64,000 nt of DNA from Parvibaculum sp002684405 (GTDB taxonomy: Bacteria; Pseudomonadota; Alphaproteobacteria; Parvibaculales; Parvibaculaceae). The translations under genes were made by a program, and so were the position numbers. Under the pieces are notes generated by a model. The model saw nothing but the letters and a program-made list of their open reading frames with translations, ran no database searches and was not told the origin of the DNA. The stretch is taken from assembly GCA_965140395.1 (NCBI GenBank), contig OZ223207.1:434001-498000 (forward strand), read 5' to 3'. This document shows positions 32,527 through 42,964 of the stretch, piece by piece; positions within the stretch are counted from its first letter, which is position 1, and each line of letters starts with the position of its first letter.

Positions 32527-32575
32527 TGACGGGCTTCGGGTGGCTTACGCCACCCGGAGACGGAAGGGGGAAGGG
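32527..32575 (+). repeat. Right 49-bp direct repeat of GIY-YIG unit 2
   Basis: This is the second copy of 32161-32209, with two substitutions, starting 36 bases after the nuclease stop. Its GGGGAAGGG end pairs with CCCCTTCCCC just downstream (about 32583-32593), giving a hairpin near the end of the next reverse-strand gene. Confidence 0.9.
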
Positions 32576-32607
32576 CCTTTACGCCCCTTCCCCAAACATC
32601 CTCTACC

Positions 32608-33645
32608 TCAGAACTTCAGCGAAACCGTCGCCGAGACGCCATAGGCCTTGTAGTTGTCGCGGAAGGCTTCGGTGGTGGCTTCCAGGCGGAAATCCATATT
32701 GCCGCCGATAGAGCCGTCGACGCCTGCGCCGAAGGTGGCGCCGAAATCGTCGCGCGAGACGGTGGCGCCGCTGGTCAGCACCACATCCGAGCTTTTGTTC
32801 ACGTCGAATTCCGCGCGCGCCGAGAGATAGGGCGTTACATGGCCGAAGCTTGTCGGGATTTCATAGCCCGCCTTGCCGCCGACGCGGATCTGGCCGAGAT
32901 GCCGCTTCGATTCCGCCACGGTCAGCGCGCCGACACCGCTTTCGGTATAGGCGTCCTGCGTTTCCGAGACATAGAGATAGCCCAGCGTTTCCGACAGGCG
33001 CCACGCCTCGACATTCTGTTCGGCGACGAGGTTCGCCGCGCCGAACCAGCGCTTGCCGTTCGTGCTGCCGGTCGCGCTCACCGTATGGGTGACGTCGTAA
33101 TCCGCCCAGCTATGGCCGACCGTTGCGTTGAAGCTCAGCATGTCGTCGATGCGATAGGAGAGATAGGGCGCGATGCTCCACACATTCCCCTTCAGCGTGC
33201 CGCTATTGTACTTCGTGTCGATGCGGATGCGCTCATAAGCGCCGGCAAGGCCGACGGTGAGCTTGTCCGTCAGGTCGATATCGTAGCCGAGCACGGCATT
33301 GTAGATATCGCCGTCGTAATTCGCGCCCGTATGGCTGTCGTCGACATGCATCGCACCGGCGTTGAACCAGAGCGTTCCCGCCGCCGCCGCGCCGTCGCCC
33401 GCCGCGACGCCCGTCGTTCCGGCGGCGCTGGTCTGCGTGCCGGTGCCGCCCGTGCCGCCCGTCAGATGGTCGGCGATAAAGCCGGCGGTCTGTCCGGCGG
33501 CGGCGATGCCGGCGCCGTCCTGGACGACGGAGCTGGAGCTGTCTGTTTCGATTCTCGGCCGTGCATCGGCTGCGGCCGGGAAGCCGGTCACAAGCAATCC
33601 CAGCGCGGCGATCAGCGTGCCGCGCGTCGCATTCGCATATTTCAT
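32608..33645 (-). CDS. Autotransporter-type outer-membrane beta-barrel protein
   Basis: From the ATG at 33645 the protein has 345 residues, with a signal peptide (1 to about 28, 'GLLVTGFPAAADA'). A short Gly/Thr/Ala-rich passenger follows ('LTGGTGGTGTQTSAAGTTGVAAGDGAAAAG', in parts), and then a C-terminal barrel of alternating beta strands ending in Phe ('YGVSATVSLKF'). GGGGGA lies about 9 bases before this ATG. The longer frame to 33714 is not a signal sequence. With almost no passenger it may be a porin-like or minimal autotransporter barrel. The substrate is unknown. Confidence 0.82.
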   Translation of the reverse strand: MKYANATRGTLIAALGLLVTGFPAAADARPRIETDSSSSVVQDGAGIAAAGQTAGFIADHLTGGTGGTGTQTSAAGTTGVAAGDGAAAAGTLWFNAGAMHVDDSHTGANYDGDIYNAVLGYDIDLTDKLTVGLAGAYERIRIDTKYNSGTLKGNVWSIAPYLSYRIDDMLSFNATVGHSWADYDVTHTVSATGSTNGKRWFGAANLVAEQNVEAWRLSETLGYLYVSETQDAYTESGVGALTVAESKRHLGQIRVGGKAGYEIPTSFGHVTPYLSARAEFDVNKSSDVVLTSGATVSRDDFGATFGAGVDGSIGGNMDFRLEATTEAFRDNYKAYGVSATVSLKF

Positions 33646-33854
33646 TGTTCGGTCGTCCCCCAAAAACTTCGAAAGCGTTCCTGCGCTCGGGCTGGAATCG
33701 CCATAATGAACCACATTAACATGCTTCCCCCGGCCCGGTAATTTCTTTGGTGCCGGGAAACAGCGGTTTCAGCCGTGGTCGCCCGTGGCGCGTGGTTGAT
33801 GGGCCGTGCGGCAGGGCTCATCATGTCGCTTCACACGCGTACCGGAGTTTATCG

Positions 33855-34628
33855 ATGACGAGTTTGCCCATTGCCGAGAGCTGGTTCGAGATGAAGCGCA
33901 TCGGCGACGATGTCACGCTGTTGTGGGAGCCGCATGTGGTGCCCCTCATGCGCTGCAATATCTGGCATGTGCGGGGCCGCGACCGCGATCTGATGATCGA
34001 CACCGGCATGGGGGTCGCCAGCCTCAGGGAAGCGGCGGTCAATCTGCTCGACAAAAAGATCACCGCCGTCGCCACGCATACGCATATCGACCATGTGGGC
34101 GGTCATCATGAGTTCGACGACAATCTGGTGCATGAGCTGGAGGCGGACGATCTCCGCGCGCCGCGCGACCGCGGCACGCTGCGCCTGGCGGAAATGAACC
34201 CGGCCTATGTCGAGAGCCTGCGCCGCGCGGGCTACGAGCTCGACAGCGATCTCATCACGGCGCTGCCCTATGAAGGCTATGACATCGACGCCTATGAGCT
34301 GAAGGGCGCCGTCGTCACGGAAATCGTCACAGAGGGCGATATCGTCGATCTCGGCGACCGGCATTTCGAGGTGCTGCACCTGCCGGGCCATTCGCCGGGC
34401 AGTATCGGGTTGTGGGAAGAGGCGACGGGCACGCTCTTTTCAGGCGATGCCATTTACGACGGGCCGCTGCTCGACGAGATCGAGGGCGCCGATATCGAGG
34501 TCTATGTCCGCACCATGAAGCGCCTGCGGGAGTTGCCTGTGCGGGTCGTCCATGCGGGCCATGATCCGAGCTTCGGCCGCGAGCGTCTTGTCGAGCTGGC
34601 CGACGCCTATCTGGCCCGCCGGGGGTGA
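33855..34628 (+). CDS. MBL-fold metallo-hydrolase
   Basis: The 257-residue protein has the metallo-beta-lactamase signature HxHxDH in 'VATHTHIDHVGGHHEF', a later metal His in 'VLHLPGHSPGSIGLW', the bridging Asp in 'LFSGDAIYDG' and a final His in 'VVHAGHDPSFG'. The layout fits a two-metal hydrolase acting on a thioester, phosphoester or lactone. No signal peptide is present. The ATG at 33855 has GGAG about 7 bases upstream. It is followed on the same strand by a DUF389 membrane protein 79 bases downstream. Confidence 0.9.
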   Translation: MTSLPIAESWFEMKRIGDDVTLLWEPHVVPLMRCNIWHVRGRDRDLMIDTGMGVASLREAAVNLLDKKITAVATHTHIDHVGGHHEFDDNLVHELEADDLRAPRDRGTLRLAEMNPAYVESLRRAGYELDSDLITALPYEGYDIDAYELKGAVVTEIVTEGDIVDLGDRHFEVLHLPGHSPGSIGLWEEATGTLFSGDAIYDGPLLDEIEGADIEVYVRTMKRLRELPVRVVHAGHDPSFGRERLVELADAYLARRG

Positions 34629-34707
34629 CAATCCGTTTTTCCATGATGCGGCAAGGCCGTTCGCCCGTTAGGCTCGTCTTCCAATTCATATGGGGAGACG
34701 GCTTTCC

Positions 34708-35733
34708 ATGACGCTTCGTGTGGTCGAGGTGACGGCGCCGGAAGGCTATGCCGACACGCTGAAGGCGCTGGCCGAGCAGCAGGAGGCAGACGACGTCTTC
34801 GTCGGCCTGGACGGAAGCGTGGAGGAGAGGCGCTGCTTCGTGCGCGTCGTCTGCGAGACGAAGCAGGTGCAGGGGTTCACCGATGCCGTGCAGCAGGCCG
34901 TGGGGCGGGGCGAGGACTGGCGGGCGGTCGTGCTGCCGGTGGAAGCCATGGTGCCCAAGCCCGAGCGCGAGGCGGCGGAGCGGCGCAGCGCCTTCGCGGG
35001 CAGCACCGCCAGCCGCGAGGAAATCTACGATGAGGTGGCACGCGGCGCGGAGCCCGATTCCTCGTTTTTCATCCTCGTCATCCTGTCGGCCATCGTGGCC
35101 GGCATCGGGCTGCTCGACGACAATCTGGCCGTCGTGATCGGTGCCATGGTCATCGCGCCGCTGCTCGGGCCCAATCTCGCCTTTGCGCTGGCGACCGCGC
35201 TGGGCGACCGCGAGCTCATGATCCGCTCCATGGTGAGCAACCTGGCCGGCATTTCCATCACGCTGATGGTGGGTGCGGCAACCGCCCTGGTGTGGACGGG
35301 CGGGTTTACCGCGCATCAGCTCGTCAGCCGTACCGTGACCGGCTATGACGCCGTGGCGCTGGCGCTGGCTTCCGGCGCGGCGGCGGTGCTGTCGCTCATC
35401 ACGGGGCTGTCGAGTGCGCTGGTCGGCGTCATGGTCGCCGTGGCGCTGATGCCGCCCGCCGTGACCGCGGGGATCATGCTGGGGGCGGGCGACTGGCAGG
35501 GCGCCATCGGGGCCGCCGTGCTGCTCGGTGTCAATGTGGTCTGCGTCAATCTCGCCGCCCAGGCGGTGTTCGTCGCCAAGGGCATCAAGCCGCGCACCTG
35601 GTGGGAGCAGAAGGCCTCGCGGGCCTCCGTCATCACCAATTTCGTCATGTGGGGCGTGCTGCTCGCCGCCCTCGTCGTGGCGATCTGGTGGCTCAGGCTG
35701 CCGCTGCCCGGCGTCGATGCGCCCGGGTTCTGA
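34708..35733 (+). CDS. DUF389 / TIGR00341 family membrane protein
   Basis: The 341-residue protein has a soluble N-terminal domain (residues 1 to about 110) and then about six transmembrane segments. It carries the DUF389 core 'FFILVILSAIVAGIGLLDDNLAVVIGAMVIAPLLGPNL' (in parts) and 'GLSSALVGVMVAVALMPPAVTAGIMLG'. The role is unknown, with a transport or sensor function inferred from topology. The ATG at 34708 is preferred to one six codons earlier because GGGGAGA lies at a good distance. It is convergent with potI across a palindrome pair. Confidence 0.88.
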   Translation: MTLRVVEVTAPEGYADTLKALAEQQEADDVFVGLDGSVEERRCFVRVVCETKQVQGFTDAVQQAVGRGEDWRAVVLPVEAMVPKPEREAAERRSAFAGSTASREEIYDEVARGAEPDSSFFILVILSAIVAGIGLLDDNLAVVIGAMVIAPLLGPNLAFALATALGDRELMIRSMVSNLAGISITLMVGAATALVWTGGFTAHQLVSRTVTGYDAVALALASGAAAVLSLITGLSSALVGVMVAVALMPPAVTAGIMLGAGDWQGAIGAAVLLGVNVVCVNLAAQAVFVAKGIKPRTWWEQKASRASVITNFVMWGVLLAALVVAIWWLRLPLPGVDAPGF

Positions 35734-35757
35734 GGCGCGGGTTCATCACCCCGAAAT

Positions 35758-35845
35758 TGTCATGCGCGCGAGGCGGCAGCCGACGAAGCAATCCAGCGCT
35801 TGAGCCTGCCGCCTCTGGATTGCTTCGCTTTTGCTCGCAATGACG
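35758..35845. repeat. Inverted pair of dispersed palindromes (copies 13 and 14)
   Basis: Copy 13 (35758-35797) is a degenerate TTGTCATGCGCGCGAGG...GAAGCAATCCAGC. Copy 14 (35815-35845, minus) reads CTGGATTGCTTCGC...GCAATGACGC. The pair lies between the convergent DUF389 and potI genes. Confidence 0.75.
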
Positions 35846-35853
35846 CCCCGTCT

Positions 35854-36705
35854 TTAATCCGCCGCCTGGGCAAAGGCCGCGCCCATGCCGCCGGGATTGT
35901 TGGCTTTCGCCGCCTGCCGGGCGAGCACGATGCCCGCCGCCGCGACGCCGATCGAGACCAGCGTGATGACGATGGTGGCCAGCGCGTTGATCTCCGGATT
36001 GAGGCCGAGGCGCACCTTGGAAAAGATCACCATGGGCAGCGTCGAGGAGGACGGGCCGCTCACGAAGCTCGCAATCACCAGATCGTCGAAGGACATGATG
36101 AAGGACAGGAGCCAGCCCGCGATGACCGAGGGCATGATAAGCGGCAGCGTCACCGTGCGGAAGACCGTGACGGGCCCCGCGCCGAGGTCGATCGCGGCTT
36201 CCTCATAGGAGCGGTCGAGGCTCGACAGGCGGGCCTGCACGATGACGGAGACATAGGCGGAGGAGAAGGTGACATGCGCGATGATGATCGTCAGCATGCC
36301 GCGCCCTTCCGGGAAGCCGATGACGGCGCTCATCGACACGAAGAGCAGCAGCAGCGACAGGCCGAGAATGACATCGGGCATGACGAGCGGGGCGGCGATC
36401 ATCCAGGTCATCATGGTGCGGCCCAGAAACTTGCCGAACCGGACCAGCGTGATGGCCGCGAGCGTTCCGATGACGATGGCGATGGTGGAGTTGATCGCCG
36501 CGATCTTCAGGCTCAGCCAGGCCGCGTCGAGGATCTGGTCGTCCTGAAGCAGCGCCGCATACCATTTGGTGGAAAAGCCGGCCCAGACCGTCACGAGTTT
36601 CGACTCGTTGAAGGAATAGAGCATCAGCAGCAGCACGGGCGCATAGAGGAAGACGAAGCCCAGCAGCATCATGGTCTTGATGAAAAGAGAGTTTCCCTTG
36701 TTCAT
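35854..36705 (-). CDS. potI: Putrescine/spermidine ABC transporter permease (PotI-like)
   Basis: The 283-residue inner-membrane protein has six apparent helices. The EAA loop that contacts the ATPase is 'SYEEAAIDLGAGPVTVFRTVTLPLIMPSVIAG' (in parts). The sequence 'LYAPVLLLMLYSFNESKLVTVWAGFSTKWY' (in parts) is typical of PotI. It would pair with the upstream PotH, 4 bases away, to form the membrane channel of a polyamine importer. The ATPase gene potG, usually between potF and potH, is absent from this cluster. Confidence 0.9.
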   Translation of the reverse strand: MNKGNSLFIKTMMLLGFVFLYAPVLLLMLYSFNESKLVTVWAGFSTKWYAALLQDDQILDAAWLSLKIAAINSTIAIVIGTLAAITLVRFGKFLGRTMMTWMIAAPLVMPDVILGLSLLLLFVSMSAVIGFPEGRGMLTIIIAHVTFSSAYVSVIVQARLSSLDRSYEEAAIDLGAGPVTVFRTVTLPLIMPSVIAGWLLSFIMSFDDLVIASFVSGPSSSTLPMVIFSKVRLGLNPEINALATIVITLVSIGVAAAGIVLARQAAKANNPGGMGAAFAQAAD

Positions 36706-36709
36706 GAGC

Positions 36710-37684
36710 CTAGTCCTCTCTCATCTGGAAGCGCTGGAACACCATGATCGGCACGACCAGGATGAGCAGCATCACGATGGCGACGGATGAGGCGACCGGC
36801 CATGCGGTGTTCTGGAAGAATTCGTCCCACAGCACCCGGCCGATCATCAGCGTGCTCGTGCCGCCCAGCAGCGAGGGGATGACGAATTCGCCGACGGCGG
36901 GAATGAAGACGAGCAGTGATCCGGCAATGACGCCCGGGATCGAGAGCGGCACCGTCACCGTGAAGAAGGCGCGCGTCTTGGAGGCGCCGAGATCGGCGGC
37001 CGCTTCGAGGAGCGATTTGTCCATCCGTTCAAGGTTGGCATAGAGCGGCAGCAGCATGAAGGGCAGGTAGGAATAGACGATGCCCAGATAGACCGAGAAA
37101 TCATTGTGCAGCATCGGCAGCGGATCGCTGATGATGCCGGTCCAGATGAGGAAATTGTTCAAGAGCCCGTTATATTTCAGAATCCCGATCCAGCTATAGA
37201 CGCGCAGCAGGAACGAGGTCCAGAAGGGCAGGATGATCAGCAACAGGAAGATGTTGCGATAGCGCGGGCTCGTGCGGGCAATGCCATAGGCCATCGGATA
37301 GGCGACCAGCAGGCAGAGAAAGGTCGAGACGACCGCGATCTTGATCGAGGTCAGATAGGCGACCGTATAAAGAGAATCGGAAAGCAGGAACTCGTAGTTG
37401 GACGTGTCGATGTTGAATGTGGGCCACCAGCCGCCGCCGCTCCAGTCCAGGAAGTCGGTATAGGGCGGAATGCCGATGATCTGCGTGGCGAAGCTGATCT
37501 TCAGCACGATGACGAAGGGCACCACGAAGAACAGGAACAGCCAGGCGAAAGGAATGCCGATGACGAGCGAGCGGCCGGTTATCCCCAGCTTGCGGGCTGC
37601 AAGCGTCATGCGGCGGCCATGCAATTCGAAAAAGCGGTACAGGCGCATACCGCTTGCTTCTGGTGGTGCGTTCGTATCACTCAA
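36710..37684 (-). CDS. potH: Putrescine/spermidine ABC transporter permease (PotH-like)
   Basis: The 324-residue protein has an N-terminal cytoplasmic stretch of about 45 residues, six transmembrane segments and the EAA motif 'LLEAAADLGASKTRAFFTVTVPLSIPGVIAG' (in parts). The segment 'FLFFVVPFVIVLKISFATQIIGIPPYTDF' (in parts) matches PotH proteins. It lies 96 bases after potF, with an intervening terminator-like hairpin, and is tightly coupled to potI. The binding protein is therefore likely made in excess over the permeases. Confidence 0.9.
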   Translation of the reverse strand: MSDTNAPPEASGMRLYRFFELHGRRMTLAARKLGITGRSLVIGIPFAWLFLFFVVPFVIVLKISFATQIIGIPPYTDFLDWSGGGWWPTFNIDTSNYEFLLSDSLYTVAYLTSIKIAVVSTFLCLLVAYPMAYGIARTSPRYRNIFLLLIILPFWTSFLLRVYSWIGILKYNGLLNNFLIWTGIISDPLPMLHNDFSVYLGIVYSYLPFMLLPLYANLERMDKSLLEAAADLGASKTRAFFTVTVPLSIPGVIAGSLLVFIPAVGEFVIPSLLGGTSTLMIGRVLWDEFFQNTAWPVASSVAIVMLLILVVPIMVFQRFQMRED

Positions 37685-37734
37685 CGTCGGTACCCGTTTT
37701 GTTGTGGTGAAAACTCATCCCGGGAGGCTGCATA

Positions 37735-37768
37735 TGTAAAAGGCCGGATGGGGGTCCATCCGGCCTTT
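37735..37768 (-). terminator. Intra-operon terminator between potF and potH
   Basis: AAAGGCCGGATGG (37739-37751) pairs with CCATCCGGCCTTT (37756-37768). On the reverse strand the stem is followed by TTTTACATAT. It lies directly after the potF stop and before potH, so it may partly reduce permease expression. Confidence 0.82.
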
Positions 37769-37779
37769 CATGTTTTTGG

Positions 37780-38895
37780 TTACTGACCCGTGCGGATCTT
37801 CGTCCATGCGCGCGTCATCAGGCGCTGGAAGTTCGTGGGCGCTGTCCTGGCCACGAAGAGCTTCTCCTGGACCTCCTCGGTCGGATAGATCGACGGATCG
37901 TTCTTCACGTCGTCGTCGATATATTCCTTGGAGGCGGGGACGCCGTTCGCATAGGCGATGTAGTTGGAGTTCGCCGCTTCGATCTTCGGCGACAGCATGA
38001 AGTTGATGAACTTCATCGCATTCTCCGGATGCGGCGCATCCTTCGGCACGGCGAGGTTGTCGAACCAGACCAGCGTGCCTTCCTTCGGGATCACGAAATT
38101 GACCTCGACGCCGTTTTCAGCTTCGTCGGCGCGGTCGCGGGCCTGCAGGATGTCGCCCGACCAGCCCACCACGAGGCAGGCATCGCCATTGGCGAGGTCG
38201 TTGATGTATTCCGAGGAGTTGAAGGTACGGATATAGGGGCGGATCTTCATGAACAGATCCTGCGCCTTCTGCAGGTCGGCTGCGTCATGCGAGTTCGGGT
38301 CGAGGCCCAGATAGTTGAGCGCGATCGGGATCATGTCTCCCTGCGCGTCCAGCATCTCGACGCCGCAATCCTTGAACTTGGAGACGATCTCCGGCTTGAA
38401 CACCATGTCCCAGCTGTTCGTCGGCGCGTCGGGCGCGATCTCGTCGATCTTGGCCTTGTTGTAGCCGATACCCGTGGTGCCCCACATGTAAATGGCGGCA
38501 TGTTCGTTGCCGGGGTCGGCCTGCGCGACGGTCTTCATCAGACCGGGATCGAGCAGCTTGAAGTTCGGGATCTTGCTCTTGTCGAGCTTCATGTAGACGC
38601 CGCCCTTCACCTGGCGTTCCAGATAGGGGAACGCGGAGGGGACGACCACGTCGTAGCCGGAATTGCCTGCGAGCAGTTTCGCTTCCAGCACGTCGTTGCT
38701 GTCATAGACGTCGTAGGTGACCTTGATACCGGTCTCGTCTTCGAATTTCTGTACCGTGTCCTCGGCGATATAGTCGGACCAGTTGTATACGTAGAGGACA
38801 TTGTCCTCGGCGTGCACGGGGCTGGTCATCAGATTTCCCGCCAAGGCGGCGGCCGCCAGCATCGGCAGCGTCTTGGTCCAGTGTCGGCCTGTCAT
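37780..38895 (-). CDS. potF: Polyamine (putrescine) ABC transporter substrate-binding protein
   Basis: The 371-residue periplasmic protein has a signal peptide (residues 1-28, ending 'PVHA'). The mature start 'EDNVLYVYNWSDYIAEDTVQKFEDETGIKVTYDVYDSN' (in parts) is the PotF/PotD fold opening. Further conserved parts are 'GYDVVVPSAFPYLERQ', 'MWGTTGIGYN', 'CLVVGWSGDILQARDR' and 'WFDNLAVPKDAPHPENAMKFINF' (in parts). The ATG at 38895 was chosen for its GGAAGGAG at good spacing. Upstream in-frame ATGs lack a signal sequence. It begins the potF-potH-potI group. Confidence 0.92.
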   Translation of the reverse strand: MTGRHWTKTLPMLAAAALAGNLMTSPVHAEDNVLYVYNWSDYIAEDTVQKFEDETGIKVTYDVYDSNDVLEAKLLAGNSGYDVVVPSAFPYLERQVKGGVYMKLDKSKIPNFKLLDPGLMKTVAQADPGNEHAAIYMWGTTGIGYNKAKIDEIAPDAPTNSWDMVFKPEIVSKFKDCGVEMLDAQGDMIPIALNYLGLDPNSHDAADLQKAQDLFMKIRPYIRTFNSSEYINDLANGDACLVVGWSGDILQARDRADEAENGVEVNFVIPKEGTLVWFDNLAVPKDAPHPENAMKFINFMLSPKIEAANSNYIAYANGVPASKEYIDDDVKNDPSIYPTEEVQEKLFVARTAPTNFQRLMTRAWTKIRTGQ

Positions 38896-39146
38896 ATGGA
38901 CACTCCTTCCATTTTTTTTCGAGCCTGTGGAAGCTGCCGCAAAGGCGCCCCCCTTTCGCGCCGCCATGTCGGCGGCGTGAGCAAGCATTATGAGTATGAA
39001 GGGGAATCCGTCCGTGCCAAGGGGGGAATTTGCTCCGTCAGGCAGCAATTTTTCGTTGCTGCACTGCGATAGCCTGAAAAATGGGCAGCCTGCCTTCACT
39101 CCGCGCTTGCGGATTAGGCAGGCTCCCGTTGCGTTGCGAAGAACTC

Positions 39147-40142
39147 TCAGTTCAGGGAATAGACCAGCGACAGTTTGGACGTGGTGTCCAGTTCCTCGCT
39201 TCCGGCGGGCGGTGCGGAATTGTGGCGGAGTTCCACCGAGGCCCGGGCCGCAAGCGCGCCGATCAGCTTGGTGGTGAGCGCCAGCGTGTCGGTGGAGATC
39301 GTCTTGTCGGTTCCCACATTGACCGCAATATCGTTGGTCAGTTTCGCATTGTCGTTCAGGTTCCAGACGAGGCCCGAGGCGATACGCGCGGTCGGTTCGG
39401 TCTCCACGCCGCCGTTCGTCAGTTCGCTATAGCGATAGCCGGGACCGGCTTCGACATCGAGTTTGAAAACCTTGCCGGTATAGATGCGGTAGCCGAGACC
39501 GGCATTGCCCGCCGTCTCGTATTTGTAGCCGGAGAACTGATCGTCCGTGTAGCTCGCAAATCCGAACGCGTAGAGGCGTTCGTTCAGGTTGCGCCTGACG
39601 GTGCCGTCGAGGTAATAGCGCTGCGTGGTCTTGGTGTCGCCGTCTGAGGCGTATTCCAGGCTGCCATTGGATTCGACTTCCCATTTGCCGAAGTCCCATT
39701 GCAGCGCCGTCGACAGGCTGGCCGCGGTGGAGTCGGTATTCCCCGACGTCACATTGGCGCCCGCCGCCACCTCGCCGGTGAAAATGCGGGGCTTTTCCTC
39801 CTTGGCTGTCGTTTCGGCTGCCGGCTGGGGCGCGGCGGCGAATTCGGTCTGCGGGAAAGCGGCCGAGGCGGTGGCGCGCAGAATTTTCTCATCGGCGGGG
39901 GAGGCGGCGATGGCCGCGTCCAGAATGGCGGAGGCCTCGTCGGGCCGGGCGCCGATCTCGGCAATCATGCGCGAGAGCAGGGCGGCGCGGCCCTGGGCGC
40001 GGGTCTCGGCGAAGCTCGCCTGCATCTGGGGCATGGTGGCGGCCTGCGCCGTCGCGATGGCGGCGGGCGCAAAGGACGCGGCGGCCAGGGCCAGCACGGC
40101 CAGCGCTGCGTTTCGGATGTGTGAGCGGTCTGAACGGAGCAT
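39147..40142 (-). CDS. DUF481 family outer-membrane protein
   Basis: The protein has 331 residues from the ATG at 40142 (GGGAGAAG nearby), with a signal peptide of about 35 residues. An Ala-rich helical region follows, containing 'IGARPDEASAILDAAIAASPADE'. The DUF481 beta-barrel begins around 'GEVAAGANVTSGNTDSTAASLS' and ends 'KLSLVYSLN'. Related proteins are salt-stress-induced outer-membrane barrels (YdiY-like). The role is unknown. It is divergent from the ettA gene. Confidence 0.85.
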   Translation of the reverse strand: MLRSDRSHIRNAALAVLALAAASFAPAAIATAQAATMPQMQASFAETRAQGRAALLSRMIAEIGARPDEASAILDAAIAASPADEKILRATASAAFPQTEFAAAPQPAAETTAKEEKPRIFTGEVAAGANVTSGNTDSTAASLSTALQWDFGKWEVESNGSLEYASDGDTKTTQRYYLDGTVRRNLNERLYAFGFASYTDDQFSGYKYETAGNAGLGYRIYTGKVFKLDVEAGPGYRYSELTNGGVETEPTARIASGLVWNLNDNAKLTNDIAVNVGTDKTISTDTLALTTKLIGALAARASVELRHNSAPPAGSEELDTTSKLSLVYSLN

Positions 40143-40457
40143 CCAGCTTCTCCCTTGGGTAGACATGGCAACAGGTGTGACAATCGACGTGAAAGGTAGT
40201 GCTATGGTTAACGCGGCAGAAAACATGACGAATGGCGCCGTGAATAGCGTCGATCATGGTGTCGCTAAAGACGTCACCAAAGACGTCACAGGGGACCTAG
40301 CGCGATTCCCCGCCGTCTCAACCATGAGACCCGCCTGAAAAGGCCCCGGTGTGAGCGGCGTTGCCCGAAAAACGCCGATCCGATAGAAGGAGGGCCAAAT
40401 CCAAATCCCGACAAAACGGGCCGGGTTTACCCGGCATCCAAGCGAGGAAAGCGGCGT
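40143..40457. other. Intergenic region upstream of ettA
   Basis: These 315 bases are between divergent DUF481 and ettA. They include a short tandem repeat: AAAGACGTCAC occurs at 40267-40277 and again at 40279-40289. No gene is seen. Confidence 0.5.
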
Positions 40458-42113
<1,656 letters not shown>

Positions 42114-42137
42114 GGGCGGGGGCGTCAGGAAGAATAT

Positions 42138-42170
42138 GTGTCATGGCCCGGCTTGTCCGGGCCATCCACG
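42138..42170 (+). repeat. Solo dispersed palindrome (copy 15)
   Basis: GTGTCAT, the stem GGCCCGG, the loop CTTGT, the stem CCGGGCC, then ATCCACG. It lies between the convergent ettA and PAS genes and has the same stem as 23265-23296. Confidence 0.8.
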
Positions 42171-42212
42171 CCTTTCCAGCAGGTGACCGATCCGGCTCGA
42201 TCGGCCCTCGTC

Positions 42213-42770
42213 CTACGTGTCGATGTCGATGAAGAGATCGGTGCCGCCATTCTCGAAATGGAAGCGGCCATCCGGGGCATGCCGCAGGTCCTCGCGGATG
42301 CCTTCCGCGATACCGATCACGAAGCGCTGCCCGTCCGCTTTCGAAATCATCGGAAACTGGGTGAGGGTGATGTCCTGGCGGAAGCCGCTTCCGTGGACGA
42401 GGGTCTTCTGGACCCAACGTCCGCGCGGCGGCGTGTCGAACAGGCTGAAGAGCGATGCGCCGGAGTTGGGCCGATGCTCTCTGGTAACGTAATCGATATA
42501 ATTCTCCCCCGTCGGGTTCAGCCCCAATCCACTGCGGAACCTTTCCCCGGCAAGGCGGACGATCAGCCGGTTTTCGGGGCCTGCATTGAGTTCCAGCAGA
42601 AAGATGATCGGCAGGAAGGCCGCGAAGCGCTCCGCGCGGAACTGCGCCTTGTCCGGAATGGGGCCGGTTTTCTCGATGGCTTCCCAGGCACGCTGAAAGG
42701 CGAGGCTCGTCGGCGAGCGCCCGGCATCCGGACTGGCGTCGTTACTTGGACTTTTGAAAACTGCCGTCAC
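42213..42770 (-). CDS. PAS_5-type domain protein
   Basis: The 185-residue cytoplasmic protein resembles the alphaproteobacterial PAS_5 family (pfam07310). It shows 'AFQRAWEAIEKTGPIPDKAQF', 'PIIFLLELNAGPENRLIVRLAGERFRSGLGLNPTGENYIDYV' (in parts) and a closing beta-rich part ('RQDITLTQFPMISKADGQRFVIG'). There is no output domain, so it may sense a ligand and act through protein contacts. The function is unknown. The 194 bases upstream of it, before the mlaC end, contain an AT-rich stretch and the mla terminator. Confidence 0.75.
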   Translation of the reverse strand: MTAVFKSPSNDASPDAGRSPTSLAFQRAWEAIEKTGPIPDKAQFRAERFAAFLPIIFLLELNAGPENRLIVRLAGERFRSGLGLNPTGENYIDYVTREHRPNSGASLFSLFDTPPRGRWVQKTLVHGSGFRQDITLTQFPMISKADGQRFVIGIAEGIREDLRHAPDGRFHFENGGTDLFIDIDT

Positions 42771-42889
42771 TCGGGGATCCCGTCGCGCACTGCTTCTTTA
42801 ACGGGGGCATTCTTTTCCCAAGCATTTAACGGGAAATGAATCGATATCGTTAACGATTGTCCCGTTATCGATTTTCGTATCATCAAGGC

Positions 42890-42926
42890 GAAAAAAAACG
42901 GCGCGGGGGGTATCCCGCGCCGTTTT
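42890..42926 (-). terminator. Rho-independent terminator of the mlaA-mlaC genes
   Basis: ACGGCGCGGG pairs with CCCGCGCCGT around a short GGGTAT loop. On the reverse strand the stem is followed by eight T residues. Confidence 0.88.
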
Positions 42927-42964
42927 GCCTTGGAGCCTTGTTGCCCCGGAGCCTTGAAAGCCGG

